From NCBI GenBank assembly GCA_965218765.1, contig CBDCLU010000002.1, forward strand, positions 1,550,001 to 1,614,000: 64,000 nucleotides of DNA. Direction: 5' to 3'. The notes below the pieces were generated by a model that searched no databases, had not been told where the DNA came from, and saw only the letters and a list, made by a program, of their open reading frames with translations. The DNA comes from JBBPYC01 sp965218765 (GTDB taxonomy: Bacteria; Pseudomonadota; Gammaproteobacteria; Burkholderiales; Burkholderiaceae_C). Position numbers and translations under genes: made by a program. Shown here piece by piece: positions 53,096-61,396 of the stretch (positions are counted from its first letter, which is position 1; every line of letters begins with the position of its first letter).

Positions 53096-53583
53096 GCCGC
53101 CACCACCGGCTGACTGCGCGGCAGACGCCACGCGCCGCTGAAAATGCGCCGCGCGGCCACCAGCAGCAGGTACGCACCGCCCAGCACCATGCCCGCATAC
53201 GGATAGCTCATCGGCACTTCCAGCCCGGGTGAGGACTGCATGTGCGCGATCTGCGCGACTATGGAGCCGAGCACCATCAGCGCGACCGCGAAAGCGGCCC
53301 ACAGCAGTTCCACCAACAGATTGAACGCCGCGCGCGGCGCCGCCGGCAGCAGATCGCAGAACGTCTCGATGAACAGGTGCGCGCCGTACCGATACGCGAC
53401 CGGAATGCCGAGGAACACGATCCAGATGTGGCCGAAGATCTGCGCCTCTTCGCTCCAGCTGAGCGACGCGTTCAGCGCAAAGCGGTTGAACACCTGCCAC
53501 AGCGCCAGGCACACCATCGCCCCAAAGATGGCCGCGATCAGCCACTCCACCGCGCGGTCGATCGCGTCAAGCACGCGCGTCAT
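53092..53583 (-). CDS. dctQ: TRAP transporter small permease DctQ
   Basis: A 163-residue four-helix protein (FGAMVCLALWQVFNRF, the DctQ-type NRF motif, and SWSEEAQIF). It forms the membrane complex with DctM. It lies 35 bp downstream of dctP and overlaps dctM. Confidence 0.93.
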   Translation of the reverse strand: MTRVLDAIDRAVEWLIAAIFGAMVCLALWQVFNRFALNASLSWSEEAQIFGHIWIVFLGIPVAYRYGAHLFIETFCDLLPAAPRAAFNLLVELLWAAFAVALMVLGSIVAQIAHMQSSPGLEVPMSYPYAGMVLGGAYLLLVAARRIFSGAWRLPRSQPVVAA

Positions 53584-53618
53584 GACGCTGCCCGGTCCGG
53601 TGCTGACTTAATGCCGCA

Positions 53619-54611
53619 TCACTGCTTGCGAATCTGCGCAAGCAAATCCTGCGCGCCGAATTCCTTGGCCAGCTCGTCCTGCGCGGCCAGCGCAGCTTTT
53701 TGCAGCGGCGCGGTGTCGATGTCATTGACCTTCATGCCGAGCTTCTGGACTTCGGCCAGCGACGCCGCTTCACGTTCGGGCGCGAGCTTGCCGACGTAAG
53801 CCGCGGCTTCTTTTGCCGCCTTCATCATCATGGCCTGCTCGTCGGGGCTGAACTTCTTCCATTCGGGCAGCGAGAACACCAGCATCGTCGGGTCCATCAG
53901 GTGCCGCGTCAGCGCCATGCAGCAGGCGACTTCGTATAGCTTGAACGAGATGGTGGTGGCGGCCGTGTGTTCGTAGCCGTCCAGCACGCCGCTTTGCAGC
54001 GACGTGTAGATCTCGCCGAAGTTCATCGGCGTGGCGTTCGCGCCCATCGCGTTCACGGCAGCGACGAACACCTTGGTCGGAATGGTACGGATTTTCAGGC
54101 CCTTCAGGTCGTCGGCGACGTGGACTTCCTTCTTCGCGGTGACCACATTGCGGTAGCCCCAGCTCACGGTCCAGGCCAGCAGCTTGAAGCCGGCTTTCTC
54201 CATATCGGCGGCCAGCGCCTGGCCGACCGGGCCGTCCAGCACAGCCTGCGCGTGCGCATAGTTCTTCCATTCGAACGGCAGGCCGAGCACGCCCAGCCGC
54301 TTGACGAACGACGCGTATTCGGCCACGCCGCCGGTGGTCGCCGTGGCGCCGGAGCCTAGCCGCATCGCCTCGATCACCTCGCGCGACTGGCCAAGCTGGC
54401 TCGCCGGGAACAGCCTGGCTTCGATCGTCTGCGAGTTCGCGTTCACATAGGTCAGGAACTGGTGCGCGAGCATCGTGTTGTCCACGCCCAGGTCGGCCGG
54501 GCCGGCGGTGTGGATGCGGATCAACCGCTTGGCCGGCGTCTGCGCGGCGGCCGGTGCCGCGAAGCTGATGGCGGCAAGGGACAGGATCAGCGCCTGGACG
54601 GTGCGGTGCAT
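53619..54611 (-). CDS. dctP: TRAP transporter solute-binding protein DctP
   Basis: A 330-residue periplasmic protein with a signal peptide (cleavage near APAAAQ) and DctP-type motifs (DLKGLKIRTIPTKVF, TSLQSGVLDGYEHTAATT). The conserved Arg in KIRTIP binds the substrate carboxylate, so an organic acid is expected. First gene of the TRAP operon. Confidence 0.93.
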   Translation of the reverse strand: MHRTVQALILSLAAISFAAPAAAQTPAKRLIRIHTAGPADLGVDNTMLAHQFLTYVNANSQTIEARLFPASQLGQSREVIEAMRLGSGATATTGGVAEYASFVKRLGVLGLPFEWKNYAHAQAVLDGPVGQALAADMEKAGFKLLAWTVSWGYRNVVTAKKEVHVADDLKGLKIRTIPTKVFVAAVNAMGANATPMNFGEIYTSLQSGVLDGYEHTAATTISFKLYEVACCMALTRHLMDPTMLVFSLPEWKKFSPDEQAMMMKAAKEAAAYVGKLAPEREAASLAEVQKLGMKVNDIDTAPLQKAALAAQDELAKEFGAQDLLAQIRKQ

Positions 54612-54748
54612 GACAGCCTCCTTATGTTGAGCAGACCCGACAAAAGCATCGCATCTGCTGGAGGCACGTTACGCCCTCAGGCTCGGCTGGTCACCCGGGA
54701 TTCCACCAACGCACAGCAGCGCGATGCTGTGCTGCAAATCGGTAGCAG

Positions 54749-56704
54749 CTACCCAGGCAACAGTGCCGCCAGCGTCTGCAACGTGTCTGCTTCCGCCACC
54801 GGCTTGTCCTGCCGCCAGCGCAGCATGCGCGGAAAGCGCGTCGCGATGCCGCTCTTGTGGCGGCTGCTTTTGGCGATGCCTTCGAAGCCGAGTTCGAACA
54901 CCAGCGTCGGCTTCACGCTGCGCACCGGGCCAAAACTCTCCAGCGTGGTGCGCCGCACGATCGCATCCACGCTGGCCATCTCCACATCGGTCAGGCCCGA
55001 ATAGGCTTTGGCAAACGGGACCAGCTTGCGGTCGGCCTGATCCGGCGGGCCGTCCCAGACCGCAAACGTGTAGTCGCTGTACAGCGAGGCACGCCGGCCG
55101 TGGCCGCGCTGCGCATAGATCAGCACCGCATCGACGGTCAGCGGATCGATCTTCCACTTCCACCAGATGCCGACGTCGCGCGTGCGGCCGACGCCGTATT
55201 GCGCGCTGCGGCCTTTGAGCATCATGCCTTCGACGCCGAGCGCGCGGGCGGCTTCGCGCTGGCGGGCCAGGTCGGCCCAGTCGGTGCCATGCAGCACGGG
55301 ACTCGGCAGCAGCGCCGGGTGGTTGATGCATTGGATCAATTCGTCGAGCATCGCACGCCGCTCGGCCTGCGGCAGCGTGCGCAGATCGCGGCCTTCCAGC
55401 TCCAGCAGGTCGTAGCCGAGCAGCACCACCGGAATGTCGCGCAGCAGCTTCGGCCCGAGCGACTTGCGGCCGATGCGGCGCTGCAGTTCGGCGAACGGCT
55501 GGGCGCGGCCGGCGACGGGAGTGGCGAAGACGCTGGCGTGTGCGCCTGCAGGACCCGCAGCGCCAGCAGCGTGGGCGACGGTGTGATGGTCGATGCCTGC
55601 GCTTGGTGCATCGTCAATGTGGACAGCGTCGTTTGCGTCATACCCATCGTCGGCGTCATGACCGTCGCCGGTGGTGGCATCCGCTTTGGCGTCGTACGCA
55701 TCTACGTGCGCGTCAGCGTCAGCGTCAGCGTCGGCGTCGGCGTCGGCCAGCGTCGCCCGCTCATGCGCAAGCGCGGTTGCTTCGGCCTTGGAATGCGCAG
55801 TAGCTGCATTGGCCCGCCAGACCACGACCTCCCCATCCAGCACCGTGCCGTCGGGCAACGCATCGCCCAACGCCATCAGCTCGGGAAACCGCTCGCTCAC
55901 CAGCTCTTCGCCGCGTGACCAGACCCAGCACTGACCGGCCCGCCGCACCAGCTGCGCGCGGATGCCGTCCCATTTCCATTCGATCACCCAGTCGGACGGC
56001 GGCCCGAGCAGATCCTCGAACGCTTCGAGCGGCTGATTGAACGGATGCGCGAGAAAAAATGGATACGGCTGGCCGCTGGTCTGCGGCAACTGCTCGGCCG
56101 CCGACTCCGGCACGATCAACGCCCGATAGTCCGCCTCGCCAGGCCGCGCACCGATGTGCGTGTAACCCATCAGTCGCTGCGCCACGCGCTTGGCATCCAC
56201 GTCGCCGACCGCCGCCAGCGCCTGCGTGACCTGCAGCTTCGACACGCCGACCCGGAACGCGCCCGTGATCAGCTTGAAGTAGACCAGCCGCTCGTCCATC
56301 GCCAGCCGCCGCCACTGTGCGAGCAGCACGTCGGGCAGTTGCTCGGGCGCATTGCGCTGCAAGTCGCGCAGCGGCAGCAGATGTTGCTCGATCCAGTCGG
56401 CCAGGCCGATGTCGTGCGTCTCACTCGGCGGGGGCAGCAGCAGCGAGATGGTTTCGGCCAGGTCACCCACCGCGTCATGGCTTTCCGCAAACAGCCATTC
56501 GGGTAAGCGCGAAGCGTCCTGCGCCAGCGCACGCAGGACCTTGGTCGGCACCAGCTGGCGCGGCTTGCCACCGGCAAGGAAGTAGACCGCCCAGGCCGCA
56601 TCGCGCGGTTCGGCGCCGCGCAGGTATTGCTGCAGCGCGGCCTGTTTGATCAGGTTCGACGTGGATGCGTCCAGCGCGTGGTACAGCGCGGCGAAGGCTT
56701 TCAT
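54749..56704 (-). CDS. ATP-dependent DNA ligase with a low-complexity Asp/Ala insertion
   Basis: A 651-residue ligase. Residues 1-200 form the N-terminal DNA-binding domain. The nucleotidyltransferase motif I is EWKWDGIRAQ (catalytic Lys), then RGEELVSERFPEL, DGEVVVW (about 289), GVEGMMLKG and WWKWKIDPL. Between about 300 and 395 an Asp/Ala/His-rich insertion (with ADADAD... near 320) interrupts the adenylation domain; without it the length is about that of related bacterial ligases. The start at 56704 overlaps the exonuclease stop (ATGA). The ligase probably seals ends processed by the exonuclease partner. Confidence 0.92.
   Translation of the reverse strand: MKAFAALYHALDASTSNLIKQAALQQYLRGAEPRDAAWAVYFLAGGKPRQLVPTKVLRALAQDASRLPEWLFAESHDAVGDLAETISLLLPPPSETHDIGLADWIEQHLLPLRDLQRNAPEQLPDVLLAQWRRLAMDERLVYFKLITGAFRVGVSKLQVTQALAAVGDVDAKRVAQRLMGYTHIGARPGEADYRALIVPESAAEQLPQTSGQPYPFFLAHPFNQPLEAFEDLLGPPSDWVIEWKWDGIRAQLVRRAGQCWVWSRGEELVSERFPELMALGDALPDGTVLDGEVVVWRANAATAHSKAEATALAHERATLADADADADADADAHVDAYDAKADATTGDGHDADDGYDANDAVHIDDAPSAGIDHHTVAHAAGAAGPAGAHASVFATPVAGRAQPFAELQRRIGRKSLGPKLLRDIPVVLLGYDLLELEGRDLRTLPQAERRAMLDELIQCINHPALLPSPVLHGTDWADLARQREAARALGVEGMMLKGRSAQYGVGRTRDVGIWWKWKIDPLTVDAVLIYAQRGHGRRASLYSDYTFAVWDGPPDQADRKLVPFAKAYSGLTDVEMASVDAIVRRTTLESFGPVRSVKPTLVFELGFEGIAKSSRHKSGIATRFPRMLRWRQDKPVAEADTLQTLAALLPG
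55710..55745. repeat. Hexanucleotide tandem repeat inside the DNA ligase gene
   Basis: Six tandem GCGTC(A/G) units, which on the coding strand encode alternating Ala-Asp. The repeat is six bases long, so slippage would lengthen or shorten the Asp/Ala tract in frame. Confidence 0.9.
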
Positions 56705-58029
56705 GCGTCGGCTTGTCGATTCGCGCGCACAACGGACGAGCGGGCCCGGTCGGCATGGTCGCCCGGCTGTGCTTGCTCGTCCTGCCGCGGTTCGTGGTGC
56801 TGCTGCGTCGGGTTCGCTTGCTGAATGTCGTTGACCTGCCGGGCTTCTTCGTCGTCCTGGTCTTGGTCGTCTTGCAGGGCTTGATCTGCGCGCTGGGCTT
56901 CGTCCGATTGACTGGGACGATCCGACCGATGCGCCTGGTCTCCCCGATTGCCCGCCTCCGCCCGGTCCGCCTGATCGTCCTCCTGCCCATACTCGGTCTT
57001 GAACCCCTGCGCATCGAGCCCCTGCTCGCGCAGCCAGCGCACCATCACCGCGACGCTGCCGTGCGTGACCAGCACGCGCTCGGCCCCCGTGCCTCCGATG
57101 GCCTGCTGCAGCCCGGGCCAATCCGCGTGGTCCGACATCACAAAGCCCCGATCGACGCCACGCCGGCGCCGCGTGCCGCGCAGCTGCATCCAGCCGCTGG
57201 CGAACGCATCGGAATGCACACCGAAGCGCCGCATCCACGGCGTGCCCTGCGCAGACGGCGGCGCCAGCACCAGCGCGCGCTTCAACATGGCCGCATCCAC
57301 CCCCGCATCCGTCACCTTGTGCGTCGGCGGCAACGCCACGCCCGCGGCCCGGTACACCGCATTCAGAGGCTCGACCGCCCCGTGCACCACGATCGGCCCG
57401 ATCGACGCATCCACGTTGGCCAGAATGCGCTGCGCCTTGCCGAACGCATAGCACAGCAGTACGGAAGCGCGCCCCGCCGCCGCGTTGCCGCGCCACCACT
57501 CGTTGATCTGCCCGAACAGCACCGCCTGCGTGGGCCAGCGGTAGATCGGCAGGCCGAACGTCGACTCGGTGATGAACGCATCGCAACGCACCGGCTCGAA
57601 CGGCGTGCACGTGCCGTCGGCCTGCGTCTTGTAGTCCCCCGACGCAACCCAGACCTGACCACCATGCTCGATGCGCACCTGCGCCGAGCCGAGCACGTGC
57701 CCCGCCGGGTGCAGCGACACGCGCACCCCATTGATCGTGACCGACTCGCCGTACGCCAGCGTCTGCAGATCGATCTCCCCGAGCCGCGTGCGCATCGTGC
57801 CGGCGCTGTCGGTGTGCGCCAGGTAGTGGCCATGGCCCGTGCGCGCATGGTCCGAATGCGCGTGAGTGACGACACAGCGATCGACCGGCTTCCACGCATC
57901 GATGAAGAAGTCACCGGGCGGGCAATACAGTCCTTCCGGCCGCGCGACGACGAGGTCGCCGGGGCGTGCGCCGGAGGTTTCGCGGGAGCGCAGATGGGGG
58001 TGCACTGGGGAGGTGGCGGATTCGGGCAT
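56701..58029 (-). CDS. Ligase-associated DNA exonuclease (metallo-beta-lactamase fold)
   Basis: A 442-residue protein with the beta-lactamase/beta-CASP core: THAHSDHAR (metal motif), HPAGHVLGSAQV, VASGDYK, ITESTFGLP and MSDHADWPGL. It is the partner usually encoded next to this type of bacterial ATP-dependent ligase. Residues from about 348 to the end are an Asp/Gln/Arg-rich low-complexity tail (about 95 residues) not needed for the fold. Overlap with the ligase gene indicates coupled translation. Confidence 0.92.
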   Translation of the reverse strand: MPESATSPVHPHLRSRETSGARPGDLVVARPEGLYCPPGDFFIDAWKPVDRCVVTHAHSDHARTGHGHYLAHTDSAGTMRTRLGEIDLQTLAYGESVTINGVRVSLHPAGHVLGSAQVRIEHGGQVWVASGDYKTQADGTCTPFEPVRCDAFITESTFGLPIYRWPTQAVLFGQINEWWRGNAAAGRASVLLCYAFGKAQRILANVDASIGPIVVHGAVEPLNAVYRAAGVALPPTHKVTDAGVDAAMLKRALVLAPPSAQGTPWMRRFGVHSDAFASGWMQLRGTRRRRGVDRGFVMSDHADWPGLQQAIGGTGAERVLVTHGSVAVMVRWLREQGLDAQGFKTEYGQEDDQADRAEAGNRGDQAHRSDRPSQSDEAQRADQALQDDQDQDDEEARQVNDIQQANPTQQHHEPRQDEQAQPGDHADRARSSVVRANRQADA

Positions 58030-58350
58030 GGAGGGGAGCGGTGCAGCCTAGTTTGGACTTATTTTGACGTCAAAACCCGCAGATGCGCTTGTAGGGTGGC
58101 TTTGTGCTGCTATGAAGTTTGCAGTGGTGATGCGGTGTGCCTTCTAGTTTTATGGGAAGTGATTTATCCCACCCGTTTTGTGGAGAACCACTCCCTCAAC
58201 GCTTTGAGGGTGAGTGACAAGCTGGTTTGTCATTCATGAAAAGCGAAACGCCAATGACAAGATCGTTTGACGCTCATGGACGACTGTCTAAATGCCTTGT
58301 CATTGATATTCTCAAATATTTGATCAACAAACCTTGTTGTCTTTAATAAA
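58030..58350. promoter_or_regulatory. Palindrome-rich upstream region of the fic gene
   Basis: 321 bp without a gene, AT-richer than the neighbours. It contains TGACAA-N6-TTGTCA (58215-58232), a related half-site pair at 58255-58272, a lone TTGTCA at 58297-58302, a perfect palindrome TCAAATATTTGA (58312-58323), and TTGTC/GACA half-sites around 58336-58354 spanning the start codon. This looks like a multi-operator promoter, perhaps bound by the Fic protein's own winged helix or an unlinked repressor. Confidence 0.6.
58215..58232. promoter_or_regulatory. Inverted repeat TGACAA-N6-TTGTCA
   Basis: A perfect 6+6 bp dyad in the region upstream of fic, about 120 bp before the start codon. Related half-sites recur four more times towards the gene. 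Likely repressor or regulator binding site. Confidence 0.55.
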
Positions 58351-59484
58351 ATGACAGCAATGATCCTCGACACTCGCAGCGCCGTCCACTATCACCTCGG
58401 CCATTTCCCTCCACCACCGCTCGATCTCACACGGCTGATGCCAAGCCTGCTCACTGCCACTGCCGCGCTCGCCCGCTACGACCAGATGTTGCGCGGCATG
58501 CACAACAGTGAGATTTTTCTGGCGCCCTTGCGCGGCCAGGAAGCCGTGATCTCTTCGCGGATGGAAGGCACGATCAGCACGCTGGACGAAATTCTTCAAC
58601 TGCAAGCCGAGTTCGGCGACGACGACGAAAAAGCCGCGTCCGAGTTTCGGGCCGACGTAATCGAAACCGCGCTCTACCGGCGCGCGCTGAACACCGCACA
58701 GCAAGAGCTGGAGGCCGGCCGGCCACTGTCCGAGTCGCTGATCAAAAGCATCCACCGCCAGTTGCTGTCGTTCGGGCGCGGGGCCAAGAAATCACCGGGT
58801 GAATACAAGCGTGAGCAGAACTACATCGGCGAACGTGGCAGCCGAAAGGTCAGCTTCGTACCCATTGCGCCCGAGCACCTGAGCGGCGGGATGGAGGCGC
58901 TTTTCGGACTGGCCGGCGACGCAACCATGCCGGTGCTGCTGCGCACGGCACTGGCCCATGCGGAGTTCGAATCGCTCCACCCTTTTGAAGACGGCAACGG
59001 CCGCGTGGGCCGGATGCTGATCACGCTGATGCTGTGGCAAGGCGACGCCATCCGTGCGCCGCACTTCTACATCAGCCGGTACTTCGAGAACCATAAAGAG
59101 GAGTACCTCGACCGTCTGCGCAACGTATCAGCCCACGACGACTGGAACGGCTGGTGCGCGTTCTTTTTCGCAGCCGTCGCGCAACAGGCGGACCGCACCC
59201 TTGAGGTGGCGCAGAGCATCAGCGACCTCTATGAAGAAATGAAGCCGCGCTTCATCGAGCTGCTGTCATCGAAGTACGCGGTGGCCGCCTTGGATTACCT
59301 GTTCACTTATCCAGTTTTTGGCAACAGCCGCTTTACCAGCCAAGCGGGCATCTCGCCGCAGACCGCGGCCCGCTTCGCCCGCGTGCTGCTGCAGGAAGGT
59401 CTGCTGCAGACGGTGACGGAGGCCGCAGGAAGAAGGCCTGCGGTCTATCGGTTTGAGCCGTTGATGGAGCGGGTGCGGGTGTAG
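58351..59484 (+). CDS. Fic family protein with N-terminal inhibitory motif and C-terminal winged helix
   Basis: A 377-residue Fic-domain AMP-transferase-like protein. The active-site loop is HPFEDGNGRVGR (His210 catalytic). The inhibitory-helix motif S/TxxxE(G/N) occurs as SSRMEG (68-73), so this is an N-terminally self-inhibited class II enzyme. The last 65 residues (YPVFGNSRFTSQAGISPQTAARF) look like a winged helix that may bind DNA. An alternative start is the ATG at 58360. The target protein is unknown. No antitoxin gene is adjacent, as expected for this class. Confidence 0.9.
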   Translation: MTAMILDTRSAVHYHLGHFPPPPLDLTRLMPSLLTATAALARYDQMLRGMHNSEIFLAPLRGQEAVISSRMEGTISTLDEILQLQAEFGDDDEKAASEFRADVIETALYRRALNTAQQELEAGRPLSESLIKSIHRQLLSFGRGAKKSPGEYKREQNYIGERGSRKVSFVPIAPEHLSGGMEALFGLAGDATMPVLLRTALAHAEFESLHPFEDGNGRVGRMLITLMLWQGDAIRAPHFYISRYFENHKEEYLDRLRNVSAHDDWNGWCAFFFAAVAQQADRTLEVAQSISDLYEEMKPRFIELLSSKYAVAALDYLFTYPVFGNSRFTSQAGISPQTAARFARVLLQEGLLQTVTEAAGRRPAVYRFEPLMERVRV

Positions 59485-59713
59485 TAGGGGTGCAGATGTC
59501 CGCTTTCGTCGCATCACCCAGAAGTCGGGTCGAGGCACTCATCGAGGCCTTTTGTTAGTAGTTGGAACGACGAAGTCAAACAGATGTCTGCTCCCTTGCC
59601 AGCAGTCTTAATTTCCAAGTCTGGATTTGACTGCCGATGATCTGAAAAGCTTCCACCCGGAGTTCAGGCTGAAAAACGTGAACCACACATTTAGTGTTTC
59701 ACCTGATGTCGGT

Positions 59714-59729
59714 ACACTACAGGTAGTGT
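59714..59729. promoter_or_regulatory. Palindromic operator ACACTA-N4-TAGTGT upstream of the ImmA-like gene
   Basis: A perfect 6+6 bp dyad (central CAGG) 31 bp before the start codon, with a second, imperfect copy ACACATTTAGTGT at 59685-59697. This double site suggests control by a HTH repressor. A GGAG at 59751-59754 is the likely ribosome-binding site and decides the start at 59761. Confidence 0.6.
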
Positions 59730-59760
59730 GTCGTTCGCATTTTTTGGTTCGGAGTTAGCT

Positions 59761-60450
59761 ATGGACAAGGTTGCTATTGAGAAAGAAGTCCGACGTCTCC
59801 AGTTCGAGATTTACGGACAACGGGATATCCGCTACCCACTGGGCGTTCCAGGCATACCAACGCTTTTCGATCCGCTGAACGTAGCCGAGCACTGCGGGCT
59901 ATTCTTTGAGGCGCGCGATCGGCTCGACACCGACTATGCTGGGGGCGGTGAGGCTGCCGGCGTGTGGCAACGGAGTCGCTCGACGATCTTGGTATCGAGA
60001 CGCTTTCCCTACGACGTTCAACGATTCACCGGCGCTCATGAGATTGGCCACTACGTTCTTCATCCTTGGATTGGGGACCGTACTCTGCACCGCGAAATGC
60101 CCTTTGATGCGCCTCGGGCCAACCGTCCGGCTATCGAACGCGAAGCGGACTACTTTGCTGCCTGCCTGCTGATGCCGCGCAAGGCGGTGATCTCGGAGTT
60201 CGATGCACGCTTCCGCACGAAGCACCCATTGGTCCTGACTGAAGTCATCGCTTGGCACTTAAAGCTCGACGAGCACGTTCTGTTTTCGGAACCGTCAGGG
60301 TCACTTTTGTTCGCCAAGGCTGTCGCTCGGGCGCAGCGGTTCGATCGCCGTCAATTCTCTTCTCTCGCTGAATTCTTCGGTGTTTCGGCGGCGGCAATGG
60401 CAATCCGATTGGAAGAATTGGAGTTGGTCATGCCGTATCTGTACGCATGA
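59761..60450 (+). CDS. ImmA/IrrE-family metallo-endopeptidase
   Basis: A 229-residue protein with the zinc motif HEIGH (93-97) and the third ligand Glu in EREADYFAACLLMP (about 128), both typical of ImmA/IrrE proteases. The C-terminal segment SLAEFFGVSAAAMAIRLEEL is the usual helical tail. ImmA-type proteases cleave HTH repressors in mobile elements and stress systems. Here no HTH repressor is fused or adjacent; a nuclease gene follows after 31 bp. A GTG at 59728 is possible but would put the start inside the operator region. Confidence 0.9.
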   Translation: MDKVAIEKEVRRLQFEIYGQRDIRYPLGVPGIPTLFDPLNVAEHCGLFFEARDRLDTDYAGGGEAAGVWQRSRSTILVSRRFPYDVQRFTGAHEIGHYVLHPWIGDRTLHREMPFDAPRANRPAIEREADYFAACLLMPRKAVISEFDARFRTKHPLVLTEVIAWHLKLDEHVLFSEPSGSLLFAKAVARAQRFDRRQFSSLAEFFGVSAAAMAIRLEELELVMPYLYA

Positions 60451-60481
60451 CATCAGTTCTATTTGAAAGAATTGGGTTGGT

Positions 60482-61396
60482 ATGACCCTTCTCGTTACGC
60501 CCTATTTGGTGCAACTCACTTTTGAAGCCGCGCTGAAGTCGTTTTGGCGAAAGGATGCGCTTCGCAAGTTCCTGCGGGAGTGTCACGTCTCAGAGGCTCA
60601 CCTATCGACCTGGGCCACAGAGGAGGTCAAGCGAACATTCTTGGACCGCACGTTCGCTGCGCTACAGCGCACCGAGAACGGCAAGCGCGCAGTCGGCAAG
60701 ATGGCAGTCGCGCTCGCGGAGCAGACAACGTTCCCCGACCTTCGCGATTGGGAGGATTCCCAGCACAAGGTTGCGGAGGCGAGACGGGCCGTCTTCGAGC
60801 TAAAGGCGCTGATCGATAGGCAGCACGAAGAAGTCAGGCAAGAGCGAGAGGTTAAGGCCGCGAAGGCAGTGGCCCAAGCGGAGAAGGAGCAGGTGCAACG
60901 GTCAAGGCTAAGCTTGGAGAAGTTGATGCAGCAGCTCACCGACCTGCACCCACAGATGGGTACTTCGCCAGGCGGGTATGCGTTTCAAGAGTGGGTATAC
61001 GACCTTCTGACGTTTGGGGAGATTGACAACCGCCGGCCATACATCACAGAAGGCCGGCAGATCGACGGCTCGATCACGATTGACGGCACAACGTATCTCA
61101 TTGAGATGAAGTTTGCTGATGCGCAGGCGGCTGCAACCGACATCGACATCTTTCGCAGCAAGATCGAGAGCAAAGCCGACAACACGATGGGCCTGTTTAT
61201 TTCGATGGCTGGGTACTCCTCAGTCGCTGTCAAGGGAGCCTCTGGTAAGCAAACGACGATGCTGCTGATCGATGCTCCACACATATATCTCGTACTCACC
61301 GGCGCGATGTGTTTTCAAGACCTTGTTCGGCGTGTGCGTCGCCACGCCGCGCAGACCGGTGAGTCGTACCTTGCTGTCTCTGCATTTGGCGGCTGA
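60482..61396 (+). CDS. PD-(D/E)XK nuclease-like protein with coiled coil
   Basis: A 304-residue protein. Residues 1-90 are helical with no known motif; 95-150 are a charged coiled coil; 165-260 look like a restriction-endonuclease fold with Glu170 (YAFQEWVYDLL), Asp195 (RQIDGSI) and E-M-K at 208-210 (YLIEMKFADA). This is the Mrr-like D-x(n)-E-x-K pattern. It probably cuts nucleic acid. It shares a transcription unit with the ImmA-like protease, so activation by proteolysis or a defence/toxin role is plausible but unproven. Confidence 0.75.
   Translation: MTLLVTPYLVQLTFEAALKSFWRKDALRKFLRECHVSEAHLSTWATEEVKRTFLDRTFAALQRTENGKRAVGKMAVALAEQTTFPDLRDWEDSQHKVAEARRAVFELKALIDRQHEEVRQEREVKAAKAVAQAEKEQVQRSRLSLEKLMQQLTDLHPQMGTSPGGYAFQEWVYDLLTFGEIDNRRPYITEGRQIDGSITIDGTTYLIEMKFADAQAAATDIDIFRSKIESKADNTMGLFISMAGYSSVAVKGASGKQTTMLLIDAPHIYLVLTGAMCFQDLVRRVRRHAAQTGESYLAVSAFGG

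Noticed and set aside
51788..53113. Plus-strand His/Arg/Asp-rich frame of 441 codons
   Set aside because: It is the antisense of dctM; hydrophobic codons read backwards give this composition.
56705..57895. Long upstream extension of the DNA ligase frame
   Set aside because: The extension overlaps the exonuclease gene in another frame and lacks ligase homology; the coupled ATG at 56704 is the convincing start.
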